Source: Methylomonas lenta (lineage in GTDB: Bacteria; Pseudomonadota; Gammaproteobacteria; Methylococcales; Methylomonadaceae). Taken from it: 43,230 bases of DNA. Positions 1 to 8,960 of the stretch are shown in pieces. Numbering within the stretch: the first letter of the stretch is position 1; every line of letters begins with the position of its first letter. The notes below the pieces were generated by a model. The model searched no databases, was not told the origin of the DNA, and saw only the letters and a list, made by a program, of their open reading frames with translations. A program made the position numbers and the translations under genes. The stretch lies in assembly GCF_001644015.1 (NCBI RefSeq), contig NZ_LUUI01000160.1, positions 1 to 43,230 of the forward strand, written 5' to 3'.

Positions 1-23
1 GCGCATGAAACAAGTTCGTCAGC

Positions 24-70
24 TGTGGGTGCGAATTTATTCGCACTTTGCGGATAAATCCGCACCTACA
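24..70. repeat. REP-like extragenic inverted repeat
   Basis: Two 21-base arms (24-44 and 50-70) are inverted copies of each other with about three mismatches, separated by 5 bases; each arm contains its own smaller palindrome around a TTTAT or ATAAAT core. The arm has the TGTAGGTGCGRATTTATYCGC form common to REP elements of gammaproteobacteria. It lies downstream of greB, where such elements often sit. Only one copy is in the window, so repetitiveness is inferred from its form. Confidence 0.6.
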
Positions 71-285
71 CAGGATTCTTGCATATGATATTCCATGCAT
101 ATTCCTTAGTAATCTGAGCAGAAAAATCACGATGCTATTGAAAATACAGTTGTTGCGTTTCAGCGGGATATTCATGTGCCAGCATCAACGCCTGTTAGGT
201 GTCAAAATTATATAAAGCATAGTTGATTAAAGAGCCAGTAGTATTAGTTTCCATTTCAGACGCCAGAAAAATGATGATCGGGGTA

Positions 286-777
286 TCAGTAATGTATCGC
301 GACGATGTAATAACGCTGTTGTTGATCGCCAAGAGCGATCACCACTTCGTCATCTAGCATTTTTTTTAACAAGGCTCTGGCCATGGGCGAATCCAGGCTG
401 ATTAACCCGCCACTGGTATCAATTTCATCAGCTCCGACGATGCGATAGGTAATTTCCTTACCTGCCTCGTCTTCAAGCGTGACCCAGGCACCGAAAAAAA
501 CCTGATTCAGGTTGCCAGGTTTTTCTGAAACCACCGTTAAAGAAGGCAAGCGTTTTTGCAGATAATGAATGCGGCGGTCGATTTCGCGCAGTTCTTTTTT
601 TCGGTAAATGTATTCAGCATTTTCCGAGCGATCACCTTCTGCTGCAGCCGCAGTGACAGCGGCGGTGACATGTTTGCGTCTCTCCCACAACTGGTTCATC
701 TCGGTTTCCAGAGTTTTGTAGCCCTCCAGTGTGATATAGGGTGACGATTTAGGGCGGGGTGGTCTCCAGCGTGACAT
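286..777 (-). CDS. greB: Transcription elongation factor GreB
   Basis: A 163-residue protein with the Gre layout: an N-terminal antiparallel coiled coil (about residues 15-85) that enters the RNA polymerase secondary channel, and a C-terminal FKBP-like domain (about 90-160). The coiled-coil tip has the acidic pair in GDRSENAEY that positions the catalytic metal for transcript cleavage. The 'YITLEGYKTLETEMNQL' start and the basic N-terminal SRWRPPRPKS segment favour GreB over GreA. It rescues backtracked polymerase. It is divergent from slyD with only 54 bp between starts, so promoters must overlap. Length is normal for the family. Confidence 0.93.
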   Translation of the reverse strand: MSRWRPPRPKSSPYITLEGYKTLETEMNQLWERRKHVTAAVTAAAAEGDRSENAEYIYRKKELREIDRRIHYLQKRLPSLTVVSEKPGNLNQVFFGAWVTLEDEAGKEITYRIVGADEIDTSGGLISLDSPMARALLKKMLDDEVVIALGDQQQRYYIVAIHY

Positions 778-801
778 GCGCTTCCGGGATAAGGTTATAA
801 T
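771..801 (+). promoter_or_regulatory. Putative sigma-70 promoter for slyD
   Basis: A perfect TATAAT lies at 796-801, 31 bases before the slyD start. The best upstream partner is GTGACA at 771-776, which overlaps the greB start codon region; the spacing of 19 is long, so the -35 call is weak. Confidence 0.4.
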
Positions 802-831
802 GACAATTTAACTTCTATCAACAAGGCAATT

Positions 832-1311
832 ATGCAAATCACTGATAAAACAGCTGTTTCGTTCCATTATACCTTAACCAATGACAGCGGCGAACAGCTG
901 GACAGCTCGCGCGGCGAAGAGCCGTTGTTGTATCTGCATGGTGCAGGCAACATTATTTCTGGTTTAGAAGCGGCACTGGCTGGCAAGTCCGTTGGGGATA
1001 GTTTTAAGGTTACCATCCCACCAGTAGATGCCTATGGTGAATTAGCGCCGGATATGGTGCAGGTGGTTTCCAAAAAGATGTTTGATGGGATGGATTTGGA
1101 AATTGGCATGCAATTCCATGCCGATGTCAGCCACGGTTCCGGAGTGATTACCATCACCGAAATTAATGGCGATGATGTCACTGTCGATGGTAATCATCCA
1201 TTGGCGGGCGAAACCTTGACTTTTGATGTTGAAGTCGTCGATGTCAGACCCGCTACCGATGACGAAATGGCGCATGGACATATTCATGGCACCGGTTGTG
1301 ATCATCATTAA
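832..1311 (+). CDS. slyD: FKBP-type peptidyl-prolyl isomerase, SlyD-like
   Basis: A 159-residue cytoplasmic prolyl cis-trans isomerase of the SlyD type. The FKBP domain is split by an insert-in-flap chaperone domain: the N-terminal half carries YTLTNDSGEQLDSS and PLLYLHGAGNIISGLEAAL (about residues 13-50), the flap insert spans about 70-125, and the sheet closes near VEVVDVRPA. The tail is short and metal-binding (HGHIHGTGCDHH), a reduced form of the His/Cys-rich tail that in E. coli supplies nickel to hydrogenase. Roles are proline isomerisation, folding assistance and perhaps metal handling. The ATG start is preceded by AAGGCAAT. Confidence 0.92.
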   Translation: MQITDKTAVSFHYTLTNDSGEQLDSSRGEEPLLYLHGAGNIISGLEAALAGKSVGDSFKVTIPPVDAYGELAPDMVQVVSKKMFDGMDLEIGMQFHADVSHGSGVITITEINGDDVTVDGNHPLAGETLTFDVEVVDVRPATDDEMAHGHIHGTGCDHH

Positions 1312-1318
1312 CAGGCTC

Positions 1319-1349
1319 AGCGCTAGAGATATAAAGGGCGCTTTTTTTT
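1319..1349 (+). terminator. Possible intrinsic terminator after slyD
   Basis: AGCGC at 1319-1323 pairs with GCGCT at 1338-1342 and is followed directly by a run of eight T. The stem is only 5 bp with a 14-base loop, so the T-run carries most of the weight. Confidence 0.45.
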
Positions 1350-1544
1350 CTGAATTGTTATTTTGAGTAGCGAAAGAATCTTGGCTTGAAATTAAATATT
1401 CAATACTAAGATATTTTTGTTGGGTCAAAATATAGCAAAACGAGTTTTTGTTAACGTGCAGAATCATCGCTGCTTTTTATATTGCTAGATGGACACAGCT
1501 GGAAACCTTGTTGTTCTGGCTGTGTTCAAATCCAGGGGGCATAC

Positions 1545-2522
1545 GTGGACGAATCCAAAACTTTTTTTCAACGATTTCCGGCTTCACTACCGTTATCGCC
1601 GCTGAATATTCTATTGGCCATTGTGCTGTTGACTGGATTGAATATGTCGTTTTATACCATCCCAGCCGAATCGGAAGGAGTCGTGCTGCGCTTTGGTGAA
1701 TATATCGATAAAGTGCCTTCGGGGTTACACGCAAAACTACCGTTTGGTATTGATGAAGTGATTGAAGTACCGACCCAGCGACAACAAAAGCTGGAATTCG
1801 GTTTCGCCACCGCCGGTTTTACCAATCCTGCTCAAACCGGCGACGATCCTGCTCTGGAAAAATCCATGGTCACAGGTGATTTGAACTCTGCTTTGGTAGA
1901 GTGGATCGTGCAGTATCGCATCACCGATCCGGAAAAATATTTGTTCGATGTGCGCGATCCAGGTATTTCTTTGCGAGATATCTCGGAAGCCGTAATGCGT
2001 GAAGTGGTCGGTGACCGAACCGTGGATGAAATCATTACCATCGGCCGGCAGGAAATCGAGGATTCTGTGTTAGCGCGCACCCGGGAGTTAGCTGATCGCT
2101 ACAATCTGGGCGTCACCATCAATCAAGTACAACTGAAAAACGTCAATCCGCCGGTACCGGTGCAGTCATCTTTTAATGAAGTCAATCGGGCGCAACAGGA
2201 CCGAGAAAACGTCATCAACATCGCTAACGGCGAATATAACAAAGCCGTACCACGGGCACGCGGCGAAGCCGATCAGAAAATCCGCGCTGCTGAAGGTTAC
2301 CGCTTTAAACGCATCAACGAAGCCGAGGGTGATGTTGCCGCGTTTAACCAGGTTTTAGAGCAATATTTAAAAGCCCCGGAGGTAACCCGCACCCGTATTT
2401 ATTTGGAAACCCTGGGTGATGTTTTGCCTCAGGCCAGACAGCAAATTATTGTTGACGACACTGTGCAACAGATTATGCCTATGTTGCCGCTCACTAACAA
2501 AATGTTGGAGACTGCGCCATGA
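1545..2522 (+). CDS. hflK: HflK, FtsH-modulating SPFH/prohibitin protein
   Basis: Membrane-anchored SPFH-domain protein, partner of HflC in the complex that encloses and regulates the FtsH protease. A single N-terminal membrane segment (SPLNILLAIVLLTGLNMSFY) leads into the SPFH domain, starting near ESEGVVLRFGEY, then a long charged helix (RARGEADQKIRAAEGYRFKRINEAEGD). I choose GTG at 1545 because AGGGGG sits 6-7 bases upstream; a TTG at 1482 would add 21 residues that do not look like HflK. At 325 residues it lacks the long Gly-rich N-terminal tail of E. coli HflK. The ATGA overlap with hflC shows translational coupling. Confidence 0.9.
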   Translation: MDESKTFFQRFPASLPLSPLNILLAIVLLTGLNMSFYTIPAESEGVVLRFGEYIDKVPSGLHAKLPFGIDEVIEVPTQRQQKLEFGFATAGFTNPAQTGDDPALEKSMVTGDLNSALVEWIVQYRITDPEKYLFDVRDPGISLRDISEAVMREVVGDRTVDEIITIGRQEIEDSVLARTRELADRYNLGVTINQVQLKNVNPPVPVQSSFNEVNRAQQDRENVINIANGEYNKAVPRARGEADQKIRAAEGYRFKRINEAEGDVAAFNQVLEQYLKAPEVTRTRIYLETLGDVLPQARQQIIVDDTVQQIMPMLPLTNKMLETAP

Positions 2523-3481
2523 AATTATCCATAAAAGCGGGATTATTGTTAGGCACAGTTGCTACGGTTTTAATGCTGTCAGCTTATACGGTGAATCAGG
2601 CGGAGCAAGTGATTATTACCCAATTCGGCAGGCCGATTGGCGATCCGGTTACTACGCCCGGTTTGCATTTTAAAATGCCGTTCGTGCAACAGGTCAATAG
2701 CTTTGATAAGCGTTATCTGGCTTGGGATGGACCGATGGTGGAAATGTCCACCAAGGATAAAACCTATGTGCAAGTGGATACTTTCGCCCGTTGGCGCATC
2801 ACCGACCCTATGCGTTATTACTTGCGCTTGCGCGACGAACGTAGTGCTCAATCACGTCTGGAAGACATACTAGGCAGTGAAACCCGCACGGCGATTGCCC
2901 GCCATGAACTAATCGAAGTGGTGCGGACCGATAAAGATCGTAAGCCATTTGTCGATGAAACCCTGGGTGATTTGGCCGGTGAAGGCACACTGGGCGTGTT
3001 ACGGCCAATCCGCGTCGGGCGAGTTGCCATCGAAAAACACGTTTTCGACGCCGCTGCACCCAAGCTGGAAGAATTTGGCATCGAGTTGCTGGACGTGCGT
3101 TTTAAACGTATCAATTACAACCAGCAAGTGCTGGAACGCATTTATCAACGCATGATCAGCGAACGCCTGCAGATTGCGCAAAGATTTAGATCGGAAGGCG
3201 AGGGTGAAGCGGCGCGCATCAAGGGTAACAAAGAGCGCGACCTCAACGAAATTGAATCTACTGCTTACAAACAGGTGCAGGAAATTCAAGGCCAGGCCGA
3301 TGCCAAAGCCACCGAAATTTACGCCAAAGCCTATGCGCAAAATCCGGAGGCCATTAAGTTTTATAAATTTGTAAAAACCATGGAAACTTACCGTAAAGTC
3401 ATCAATAACGATGCCAGTATTGTGTTGTCGACCAACAGCGAATTGTTTGGTTTGTTGAAGCGAGTACAAAAAGGGGAATAA
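2519..3481 (+). CDS. hflC: HflC, FtsH-modulating SPFH/prohibitin protein
   Basis: The 320-residue partner of HflK. It has an N-terminal membrane helix (GLLLGTVATVLMLSAYTV) followed by the SPFH domain starting at EQVIITQFGRPIGDPV, and a C-terminal helix rich in EAARIKGNKERDLNEIES and Ala/Glu repeats typical of HflC. The active region faces the periplasm. Its start codon overlaps the hflK stop (ATGA). The pair is not followed here by purA or preceded by hflX and hfq, which is the enterobacterial arrangement. Confidence 0.92.
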   Translation: MKLSIKAGLLLGTVATVLMLSAYTVNQAEQVIITQFGRPIGDPVTTPGLHFKMPFVQQVNSFDKRYLAWDGPMVEMSTKDKTYVQVDTFARWRITDPMRYYLRLRDERSAQSRLEDILGSETRTAIARHELIEVVRTDKDRKPFVDETLGDLAGEGTLGVLRPIRVGRVAIEKHVFDAAAPKLEEFGIELLDVRFKRINYNQQVLERIYQRMISERLQIAQRFRSEGEGEAARIKGNKERDLNEIESTAYKQVQEIQGQADAKATEIYAKAYAQNPEAIKFYKFVKTMETYRKVINNDASIVLSTNSELFGLLKRVQKGE

Positions 3482-3608
3482 GTAAATTTGCCTTGATGGA
3501 ACCTTGGGGAATTCAAGTTAATCTGACGTTAAAAGATTTGATTTATCTTTGGTTCATCCATGGCAAAAATGTTTATTCAGTTTGTGTTGTTAAAAAGCCA
3601 TTATTTAC

Positions 3609-4826
3609 ATGCCATTATTTTCCTACAAGGTAGTTAACAATCAAGGCTTGACCGAAGAAGGCACCCGGGAAGCTGTGGACGAGCAGGCTTTATTGCTGGA
3701 GTTGCAAAATCAGGGCTTGATTCCAATCCGTATCGAAATCGCCAAAGAAAAGGCTTTTCTGGGATTTAAGCTTAAATCAGCCTCGTTGCGATTGACGAAT
3801 AAAGAAATCACTACCTTGACCGGAGAATTGGCGACTTTACTGGAGTCCGGTTTGCCACTGGACCGTTCGCTGTCTATTTTGCTGCAGCTGACTGAAGAAA
3901 ATCCAAAATTAAGTAAGTTGGTGGCTAATGTGCTTGAAAAAGTTAAGGCCGGCAAGGCGTTGGCTGATGCGCTGGAAAGCCAAAGCGGAGTGTTTTCCAA
4001 GTTTTATTTGAATATGATACGAGCGGGTGAGATGGGCGGTAATTTGGGCGGTGTGCTGCAGCGTTTAGCCGATTACATGGAGCGCACCCAGGAACTGAAA
4101 GACATTGTTAGCACAGCGTTGATTTATCCGGCCATTTTATTAGTGATGTCTGTGGCTTCGTTGTTTGTGATGCTGACATTCGTGGTGCCGCAATTCAAGG
4201 AAATGTTTGATAGTGCCGGCCAGGCATTGCCGATTCCGACGCAAATCGTCATTGGCTTGGCAGATTTTTTACAAAGTTACTGGTGGCTTTTACTATTGCT
4301 GATACTGGGTAGTACACAGTTTATGAAATCGCAATTGTCTAATCCCATTACTAAAAAAGAATGGGATAGACGTTTTTTGCAACTGCCGTTGTTTGGCGAT
4401 ATTTTGATTAACATGGAAACGGCCAATTTTAGTCGTACCTTTGGCACTTTGCTTGGCAATGGGGTGTCGATTTTAAAATCGCTAGGTATTGTGCGGGAAA
4501 CCGTTACCAATTCGGTGTTGGCGGATTTTCTGGCGGATGCGGAAGAGCAATTGAAACAAGGCCGTACGATGTCCGAGGCTATGAGTCGGCAAAATCTGTA
4601 TCCCAAATTAGCGGTGCAAATGATTAAAATGGGTGAGGAAACCGGACGTCTGGAAGAAATGTTGTTAAGGATTGCTGTCATTTACGATAAGCAGCTTAAA
4701 ACCACCATCCAACGCATGCTGGCCTTGTTGGAGCCTGCGTTAATTATTTCCTTAGGGCTTATGATAGCCGGTATCATTGTGTCTATTTTATTAGCTATTT
4801 TAAGTGTCAACGATCTTGCTGTTTAA
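3609..4826 (+). CDS. gspF: Type II secretion inner-membrane protein GspF
   Basis: A 405-residue polytopic platform protein of the type II secretion system. It has two T2SF domains (about residues 70-195 and 270-395), each with cytoplasmic helices followed by membrane segments such as ALIYPAILLVMSVASLFVM and ALIISLGLMIAGIIVSILL. The family signature GEMGGNLGGVLQRLADYMER is intact, and its counterpart in the second half is GEETGRLEEMLLRIA. It connects the GspE ATPase to the pseudopilus. It is first in the block here; no gspE precedes it. No convincing Shine-Dalgarno is visible before the ATG. Confidence 0.93.
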   Translation: MPLFSYKVVNNQGLTEEGTREAVDEQALLLELQNQGLIPIRIEIAKEKAFLGFKLKSASLRLTNKEITTLTGELATLLESGLPLDRSLSILLQLTEENPKLSKLVANVLEKVKAGKALADALESQSGVFSKFYLNMIRAGEMGGNLGGVLQRLADYMERTQELKDIVSTALIYPAILLVMSVASLFVMLTFVVPQFKEMFDSAGQALPIPTQIVIGLADFLQSYWWLLLLLILGSTQFMKSQLSNPITKKEWDRRFLQLPLFGDILINMETANFSRTFGTLLGNGVSILKSLGIVRETVTNSVLADFLADAEEQLKQGRTMSEAMSRQNLYPKLAVQMIKMGEETGRLEEMLLRIAVIYDKQLKTTIQRMLALLEPALIISLGLMIAGIIVSILLAILSVNDLAV

Positions 4827-4839
4827 AGGAGGAGCAAAC

Positions 4840-5265
4840 ATGCAACACAATCTTAGCCGCCTGCGCGGTTTTACTTTGCTGGAACTTTTGGTGGTTTTAG
4901 GGATTATCGCTTTGCTGGCCGGTATCGTCGGTCCACAGGTTATGAAGCACATGGGGGCTTCCAAAACCAAAGCGGCCAAAGTTCAAATTGAAGATTTGTC
5001 TGCAGCACTGGATATGTACAAACTCGATGAAGGCCGTTATCCCACCCAACAACAAGGCTTAAGTGCGCTGGTTATAAAACCTACCGATGCCAAGCGCTGG
5101 AATGGACCTTATCTGCGTAAAGAAAAAGTACCGCAAGATCCCTGGATGATCGATTATCACTATGTCTATCCTGGCCAGCACGGCAGTTTCGATGTATTTA
5201 GCTATGGCGCCGATGAAACTGAAGGTGGTGAAGGCGAAGATCAGGATATTAATAGCTGGGAATAA
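4840..5265 (+). CDS. gspG: Major pseudopilin GspG
   Basis: The 141-residue major subunit of the type II secretion pseudopilus. A short basic leader (MQHNLSRLRG) precedes the prepilin peptidase site G/FTLLELLVVLGI with Glu at +5, followed by the hydrophobic helix. The C-terminal part carries the GspG signature YPTQQQGLSALV, WNGPYL, PQDPW and the terminal YGADETEGGEGED region expected to bind calcium. The ATG is preceded by AAAGGAGGA at 4825-4833, the strongest ribosome site in the operon, which fits its high expression; an upstream GTG at 4804 inside gspF is therefore not used. Confidence 0.95.
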   Translation: MQHNLSRLRGFTLLELLVVLGIIALLAGIVGPQVMKHMGASKTKAAKVQIEDLSAALDMYKLDEGRYPTQQQGLSALVIKPTDAKRWNGPYLRKEKVPQDPWMIDYHYVYPGQHGSFDVFSYGADETEGGEGEDQDINSWE

Positions 5266-5271
5266 GCTGTC

Positions 5272-5733
5272 GTGCCAACCGCTGCAAAAGCTGCGCAAGG
5301 ATTTACCCTGCTTGAGTTGATCATTGTTCTACTGATCAGCGTATTGGGCTTTGCAGTCATTGGCAGCAATATTTCCTCAGGTAATCAAACCACTCGCTTA
5401 CAGGCCGCTGCCCGCGATATTGCTTCGGCTTTGCGCTATGCTCATGGTCAGGCCTTGATGAGTCGGCAACCCGTTAGTGTGGCGGTTAACTTGGCTGAAA
5501 ACAGTTATCGCATCAGTAATCGTGACAAAATTTATCGTTTAGACGAACGTATCGGTATTTCTCTGATTGTCGCCGAAGAAGAATTTGCCGAGGGTCAAGA
5601 GGGGAGTATTAAGTTTTTTGGCGATGGTTCATCGACCGGTGGTCGTATCACACTGGAATGGGGTCCACAATTACGGCGGATTGATGTTAACTGGATGACG
5701 GGCGCGGTTGCCATTGCTGATGCGGCCGCCTAA
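5272..5733 (+). CDS. gspH: Minor pseudopilin GspH
   Basis: A 153-residue type II secretion minor pseudopilin. It has the prepilin site G/FTLLELIIVLLISVLGFAVIG with Glu +5, and the GspH/FimT core: ARDIASALRYAHGQALMSRQPVSVAVNL followed by the beta-rich C-terminal domain. It begins with GTG only 6 bases after the gspG stop and overlaps gspI. The assignment to GspH rests on position and the ALRYA(H)GQA motif. Confidence 0.88.
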   Translation: MPTAAKAAQGFTLLELIIVLLISVLGFAVIGSNISSGNQTTRLQAAARDIASALRYAHGQALMSRQPVSVAVNLAENSYRISNRDKIYRLDERIGISLIVAEEEFAEGQEGSIKFFGDGSSTGGRITLEWGPQLRRIDVNWMTGAVAIADAAA

Positions 5734-6145
5734 AGGGTTTTCATTGCTGGAAATTCTGGTGGCTTTCTCCATTATGGCGGTGGCCTTGACTATCGTTTTG
5801 CGCATTTTTGGTTCCGGCGTGAATGCAGCTGTGGTTTCTGAAGATTACACAATCGCCGTGCAGATCGCAGAGTCTCTGATGGCCCGTACAGGTATTGAAA
5901 CACCATTACAGGCAGGTGAAATCACAGGTTCGGAAGCAGATAAATATGACTGGCTGATTAGAATCAGCCCGGTTGCCGGGCCAGCCGAAACCATGCCCAG
6001 ATTTAAATCGCAGCAGCAGGAGTCGTCTGAAACTAATTTGCAATTGATGTTGGTGACAGTGCGAGTTAGTTGGGGAGATGACCAGACAAAGCAGCGTTCG
6101 TTTGAGTTGACTAGTTTGCGATTATTTCGGGATGCACCGTTGTGA
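5720..6145 (+). CDS. gspI: Minor pseudopilin GspI
   Basis: A 141-residue minor pseudopilin with a very short leader (MRPPKG) and the site G/FSLLEILVAFSIMAVALTIVL. GspI forms the pseudopilus tip with J and K. The ATG at 5720 lies inside gspH (14-bp overlap); a TTG at 5708 is also possible and would add four residues. The C-terminal strand LMLVTVRVSWGD is typical of GspI. Confidence 0.88.
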   Translation: MRPPKGFSLLEILVAFSIMAVALTIVLRIFGSGVNAAVVSEDYTIAVQIAESLMARTGIETPLQAGEITGSEADKYDWLIRISPVAGPAETMPRFKSQQQESSETNLQLMLVTVRVSWGDDQTKQRSFELTSLRLFRDAPL

Positions 6146-6807
6146 GGCTAAGCCGCTGCCATGGTTTTACTTTAATCGAAGTATTGATTGCCATGACACT
6201 ATTAAGTGTCATGGTGGTGTTATTGTTTAGCAGCTTAAAAATTGCTGCGGAGAGTTGGAATGCCGGCGAAAACAAGATCGCCGAAGTAAATCAAAAAGCC
6301 GTGGTTTACCAGTTTTTTAAGCGCCATATCATGGCAATTCGGCCCTTACCCCTATTGAGTGATGAACAAGATTTTGCTATTGAAGCGCAGCAGGCCTTTC
6401 AGGGTTTTAGCCAAAGTCTGCGTTTTGTGTCGGCATTACCAGCCAGTTCGGCGCGTAAAGGTTTGCAAGTGTTTACCCTGACACTTGACCCGGCCAACAG
6501 CAAAAATCTGCTGGTAACCTTAATCCCGTATCGTCCTGAAGCCAGGCTAGAAATGGGAAAGCCGGAAGTGTTGCTAGAGAATATTGCCGAATTGAGGTTT
6601 TCTTATTTTGGTAAAACAGAGGATGTTGCAGAGCTGATGTGGCGAGATGAGTGGAGCATTGCCGACCGTCTGCCCAGCTTGATCAAAGTTTCGATTGAGC
6701 TTGATGATGGTAGTTACTGGCCTGAGATGGTGTTTGCTTTAAAAATCAGCCAAGCAGTCAGTCCGGAAACTGTTGATGAAGGCAGTGCTGATGGCGATAT
6801 TCGTTAA
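6142..6807 (+). CDS. gspJ: Minor pseudopilin GspJ
   Basis: A 221-residue minor pseudopilin with leader MRLSRCHG and site G/FTLIEVLIAMTLLSVMVVLLFSS. The C-terminal domain contains the GspJ-like LLENIAELRFSYFG and W..EW stretch (MWRDEWSIADRLPSLIKVSIEL). The GTG start overlaps the gspI stop (GTGA), so translation is coupled. Forms the tip trimer with GspI and GspK. Confidence 0.88.
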   Translation: MRLSRCHGFTLIEVLIAMTLLSVMVVLLFSSLKIAAESWNAGENKIAEVNQKAVVYQFFKRHIMAIRPLPLLSDEQDFAIEAQQAFQGFSQSLRFVSALPASSARKGLQVFTLTLDPANSKNLLVTLIPYRPEARLEMGKPEVLLENIAELRFSYFGKTEDVAELMWRDEWSIADRLPSLIKVSIELDDGSYWPEMVFALKISQAVSPETVDEGSADGDIR

Positions 6808-7780
6808 ACCGCCAATGCCTCAAAACAACCTAAGGCAACAGGGATTGGCTTTGGTGATTGTTATCTGGATTTTGACTTTGTTGACTCTGATGGCGGGTAG
6901 TTTTGCCATGAGCATGCGTCGAGATAGCAGTGTCAGTCTGGCGATCAAAAATAATGCGCAAGCCTTGGCGCTAGCCGAAAGCGGTATTATGCGGGCGGTA
7001 TTTATGCTGAATCAAGCCGATCCTGATATGCGTTGGCAAGCTGATGGGACGGTTTATGAAATAGTCGCTGATGAAAGCAGGATTCGCCTGCGTATTTTTG
7101 CAGAATCCGGCAAAGTTGATATCAATGCCTCCAGTGAGGCTCAGATTGGTGCTTTGCTGAAATCGGTTTTACAGGATGACTGGCAACAGCAGCAGCTATT
7201 AAATGCACTTTTGGATTGGCGTGATGCAGACGATGATACGCGCACCCAAGGCGCTGAAAGAAGACAATATAAACAGACTGGCTTATTTTATAGCCCCAGC
7301 AATGCCGCATTTCAAAGCCTGGAAGAGTTACAATTAGTGCTGGGAATGAATGAAAGAATATTTAGCGCAATTCGGCCATTCATTACCGTCTATTCCGGTG
7401 AAACGGAAGTTAATCAACGTTTTGCCTCGCCTGAGATGTTGGCTGTTCTGGCTGAGGATTTAAAGGATCGCAATATTGAAGACGTTGCACTGCAAAAGCG
7501 TTTGCAAGCCGAAAATGATCTAATGAGTAATGAACATGATTCGGAACAGGCATTTATCAGCGAAAATCAAACTTATACTATTATTGCTGAAGCCATTGTA
7601 CAGAACGAAGCCTCAGCTGGATTAGAAGTTGTGGTGAAAAGTCCGGGAAATGATGGTTTTACGCCATTTGAGATAATGGACTGGAAACAAAGTTTACAAG
7701 CTTTATCGTCATTCAATGATGAAATGGAATCCCCGATAATTACTATTCAAGATGAATTTAGATACGACGATAGATATTGA
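6791..7780 (+). CDS. gspK: Minor pseudopilin GspK
   Basis: The large (about 330-residue) tip pseudopilin. The N-terminus has RQQGLALVIVIWILTLLTLMAGSFAM, with the GspK-typical absence of Glu at +5, followed by ALAESGIMRAV and a large alpha domain containing GKVDINAS, LLDWRDADDDTR and YKQTGLFYSPSNAAFQSLEELQLVLGM, all GspK hallmarks. The start is uncertain: ATG at 6776, 6791 or 6815 are all in frame; AAGG lies about 8 bases before 6791. Overlaps gspJ at its start and gspL at its end (29 bp). Confidence 0.9.
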   Translation: MAIFVKPPMPQNNLRQQGLALVIVIWILTLLTLMAGSFAMSMRRDSSVSLAIKNNAQALALAESGIMRAVFMLNQADPDMRWQADGTVYEIVADESRIRLRIFAESGKVDINASSEAQIGALLKSVLQDDWQQQQLLNALLDWRDADDDTRTQGAERRQYKQTGLFYSPSNAAFQSLEELQLVLGMNERIFSAIRPFITVYSGETEVNQRFASPEMLAVLAEDLKDRNIEDVALQKRLQAENDLMSNEHDSEQAFISENQTYTIIAEAIVQNEASAGLEVVVKSPGNDGFTPFEIMDWKQSLQALSSFNDEMESPIITIQDEFRYDDRY

Positions 7781-8960
7781 TCTAAAGGGTTTTTTTAACT
7801 GGTGGGGTAGGGAATTGGTATTTTTGGTGCCAAAAGCCCTGCGACAACGCTTACGTGACCGGCATGGTTGCGTGATCCTTACTCCGGAAGTACATGGTTA
7901 TGCTGCGGTTTTTTTTGATGATGATGGCAAAGTTGTTGTACGTCGACAGTTGGATTTAGCGACAAGTACTGGTTTTCAACAATTAAAAATTCAATATCCT
8001 GCCATAGAAAAAGCTGAAATTGTATTGCGGCTAACTGCAGATCAGGCCATACATAAACTGATTTATCTGCCAGCCGCAGCCCATGAAAATCTGCAGCAGG
8101 TGGTGGGTTTTGAGCTGGATCGTTACACCCCATTTTCTGTCGAGCAGGTTTATTTCAATGCGATCATGTTGGGCAAGACGGATCATAGTCAACTTGAAGT
8201 ATTGCTGATTGCAGCACCAAAAGTCAGTTTGGATGAACAATTGCTTCAGGTTGCGGCTTTAGGGGTGCGACCTCACAAAATTGATTATCAGCAAGTATTA
8301 GAAGATTTTCCGCAGATAGGACATGCAGTCAACCTACTGCCGGATCGCTATCAACACCAGGGTAGTAAGCTAAGTCAGTCCATGCATTGGATTACCAGCG
8401 GTCTGTTGGTGCTGTTGACCCTATGGGTTTTGGTATGGCCAATTTGGATGCAAGGGCAAACCGTTGATAGCCTGAAAACCCGTATCCAACAATTGGAAAA
8501 ACAAAACCGCATTGTTGATCAACAACAAACAGAACTGGATGCTTTACGCGTTGAAACACAAAAGTTGATTGATATTAAATATCAGTCGCCCGCCCTGCTA
8601 GCAGTATTAGGAGAGCTGAGTAATTTGTTAAATGACGATACTTGGCTCACTCACCTGCAATATTCCGATAAACGGATGCAAATCCAGGGTCAATCCCCGG
8701 CCGCTTCTGCTTTGATCAGCGTATTGGAACAATCTGAGTTTTTTAGCAATGTCAGTTTTGTTTCGCCATTGACGCAGGATAAAACCACCGGCCGCGAGCG
8801 CTTTCAAATTAGCCTGGATGTCAGTATGCCGGTCGATGTAGGCATTAATAATGAGTCGGATGCTGCTGTCGTGGAGCCATCCGATCAAAATAATGTAGAT
8901 ATGCAGAAAATGCTGGAGGAAAACAATAGCGAAGTCACTGAGGAGGTGAAGGGTGATTGA
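7752..8960 (+). CDS. gspL: Type II secretion protein GspL-like (PilM/PilN-type fusion)
   Basis: A 402-residue bitopic protein. The cytoplasmic N-terminal half resembles the actin-like fold of GspL/PilM (LPAAAHENLQQVVGFELDRYTPFSVEQVYFNA around residues 105-140), followed by one membrane helix (SMHWITSGLLVLLTLWVLVWPIWM, about 215-238), a coiled coil and a ferredoxin-like periplasmic domain of PilN type (LLAVLGELSNLLNDDTWLTHLQY). It should couple GspE to the periplasmic parts. It ends in an acidic tail. SD-like sequence before gspM lies in its last codons. Confidence 0.85.
   Translation: MNLDTTIDIDLKGFFNWWGRELVFLVPKALRQRLRDRHGCVILTPEVHGYAAVFFDDDGKVVVRRQLDLATSTGFQQLKIQYPAIEKAEIVLRLTADQAIHKLIYLPAAAHENLQQVVGFELDRYTPFSVEQVYFNAIMLGKTDHSQLEVLLIAAPKVSLDEQLLQVAALGVRPHKIDYQQVLEDFPQIGHAVNLLPDRYQHQGSKLSQSMHWITSGLLVLLTLWVLVWPIWMQGQTVDSLKTRIQQLEKQNRIVDQQQTELDALRVETQKLIDIKYQSPALLAVLGELSNLLNDDTWLTHLQYSDKRMQIQGQSPAASALISVLEQSEFFSNVSFVSPLTQDKTTGRERFQISLDVSMPVDVGINNESDAAVVEPSDQNNVDMQKMLEENNSEVTEEVKGD

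Noticed and set aside
1042-1467. 141-codon minus-strand frame over slyD and its terminator
   Set aside because: Antisense to slyD with no protein-like features; slyD is unambiguous.
1482-1544. Upstream TTG extension of hflK by 21 residues
   Set aside because: Two adjacent Cys and no HflK likeness; the GTG at 1545 has a good ribosome site.
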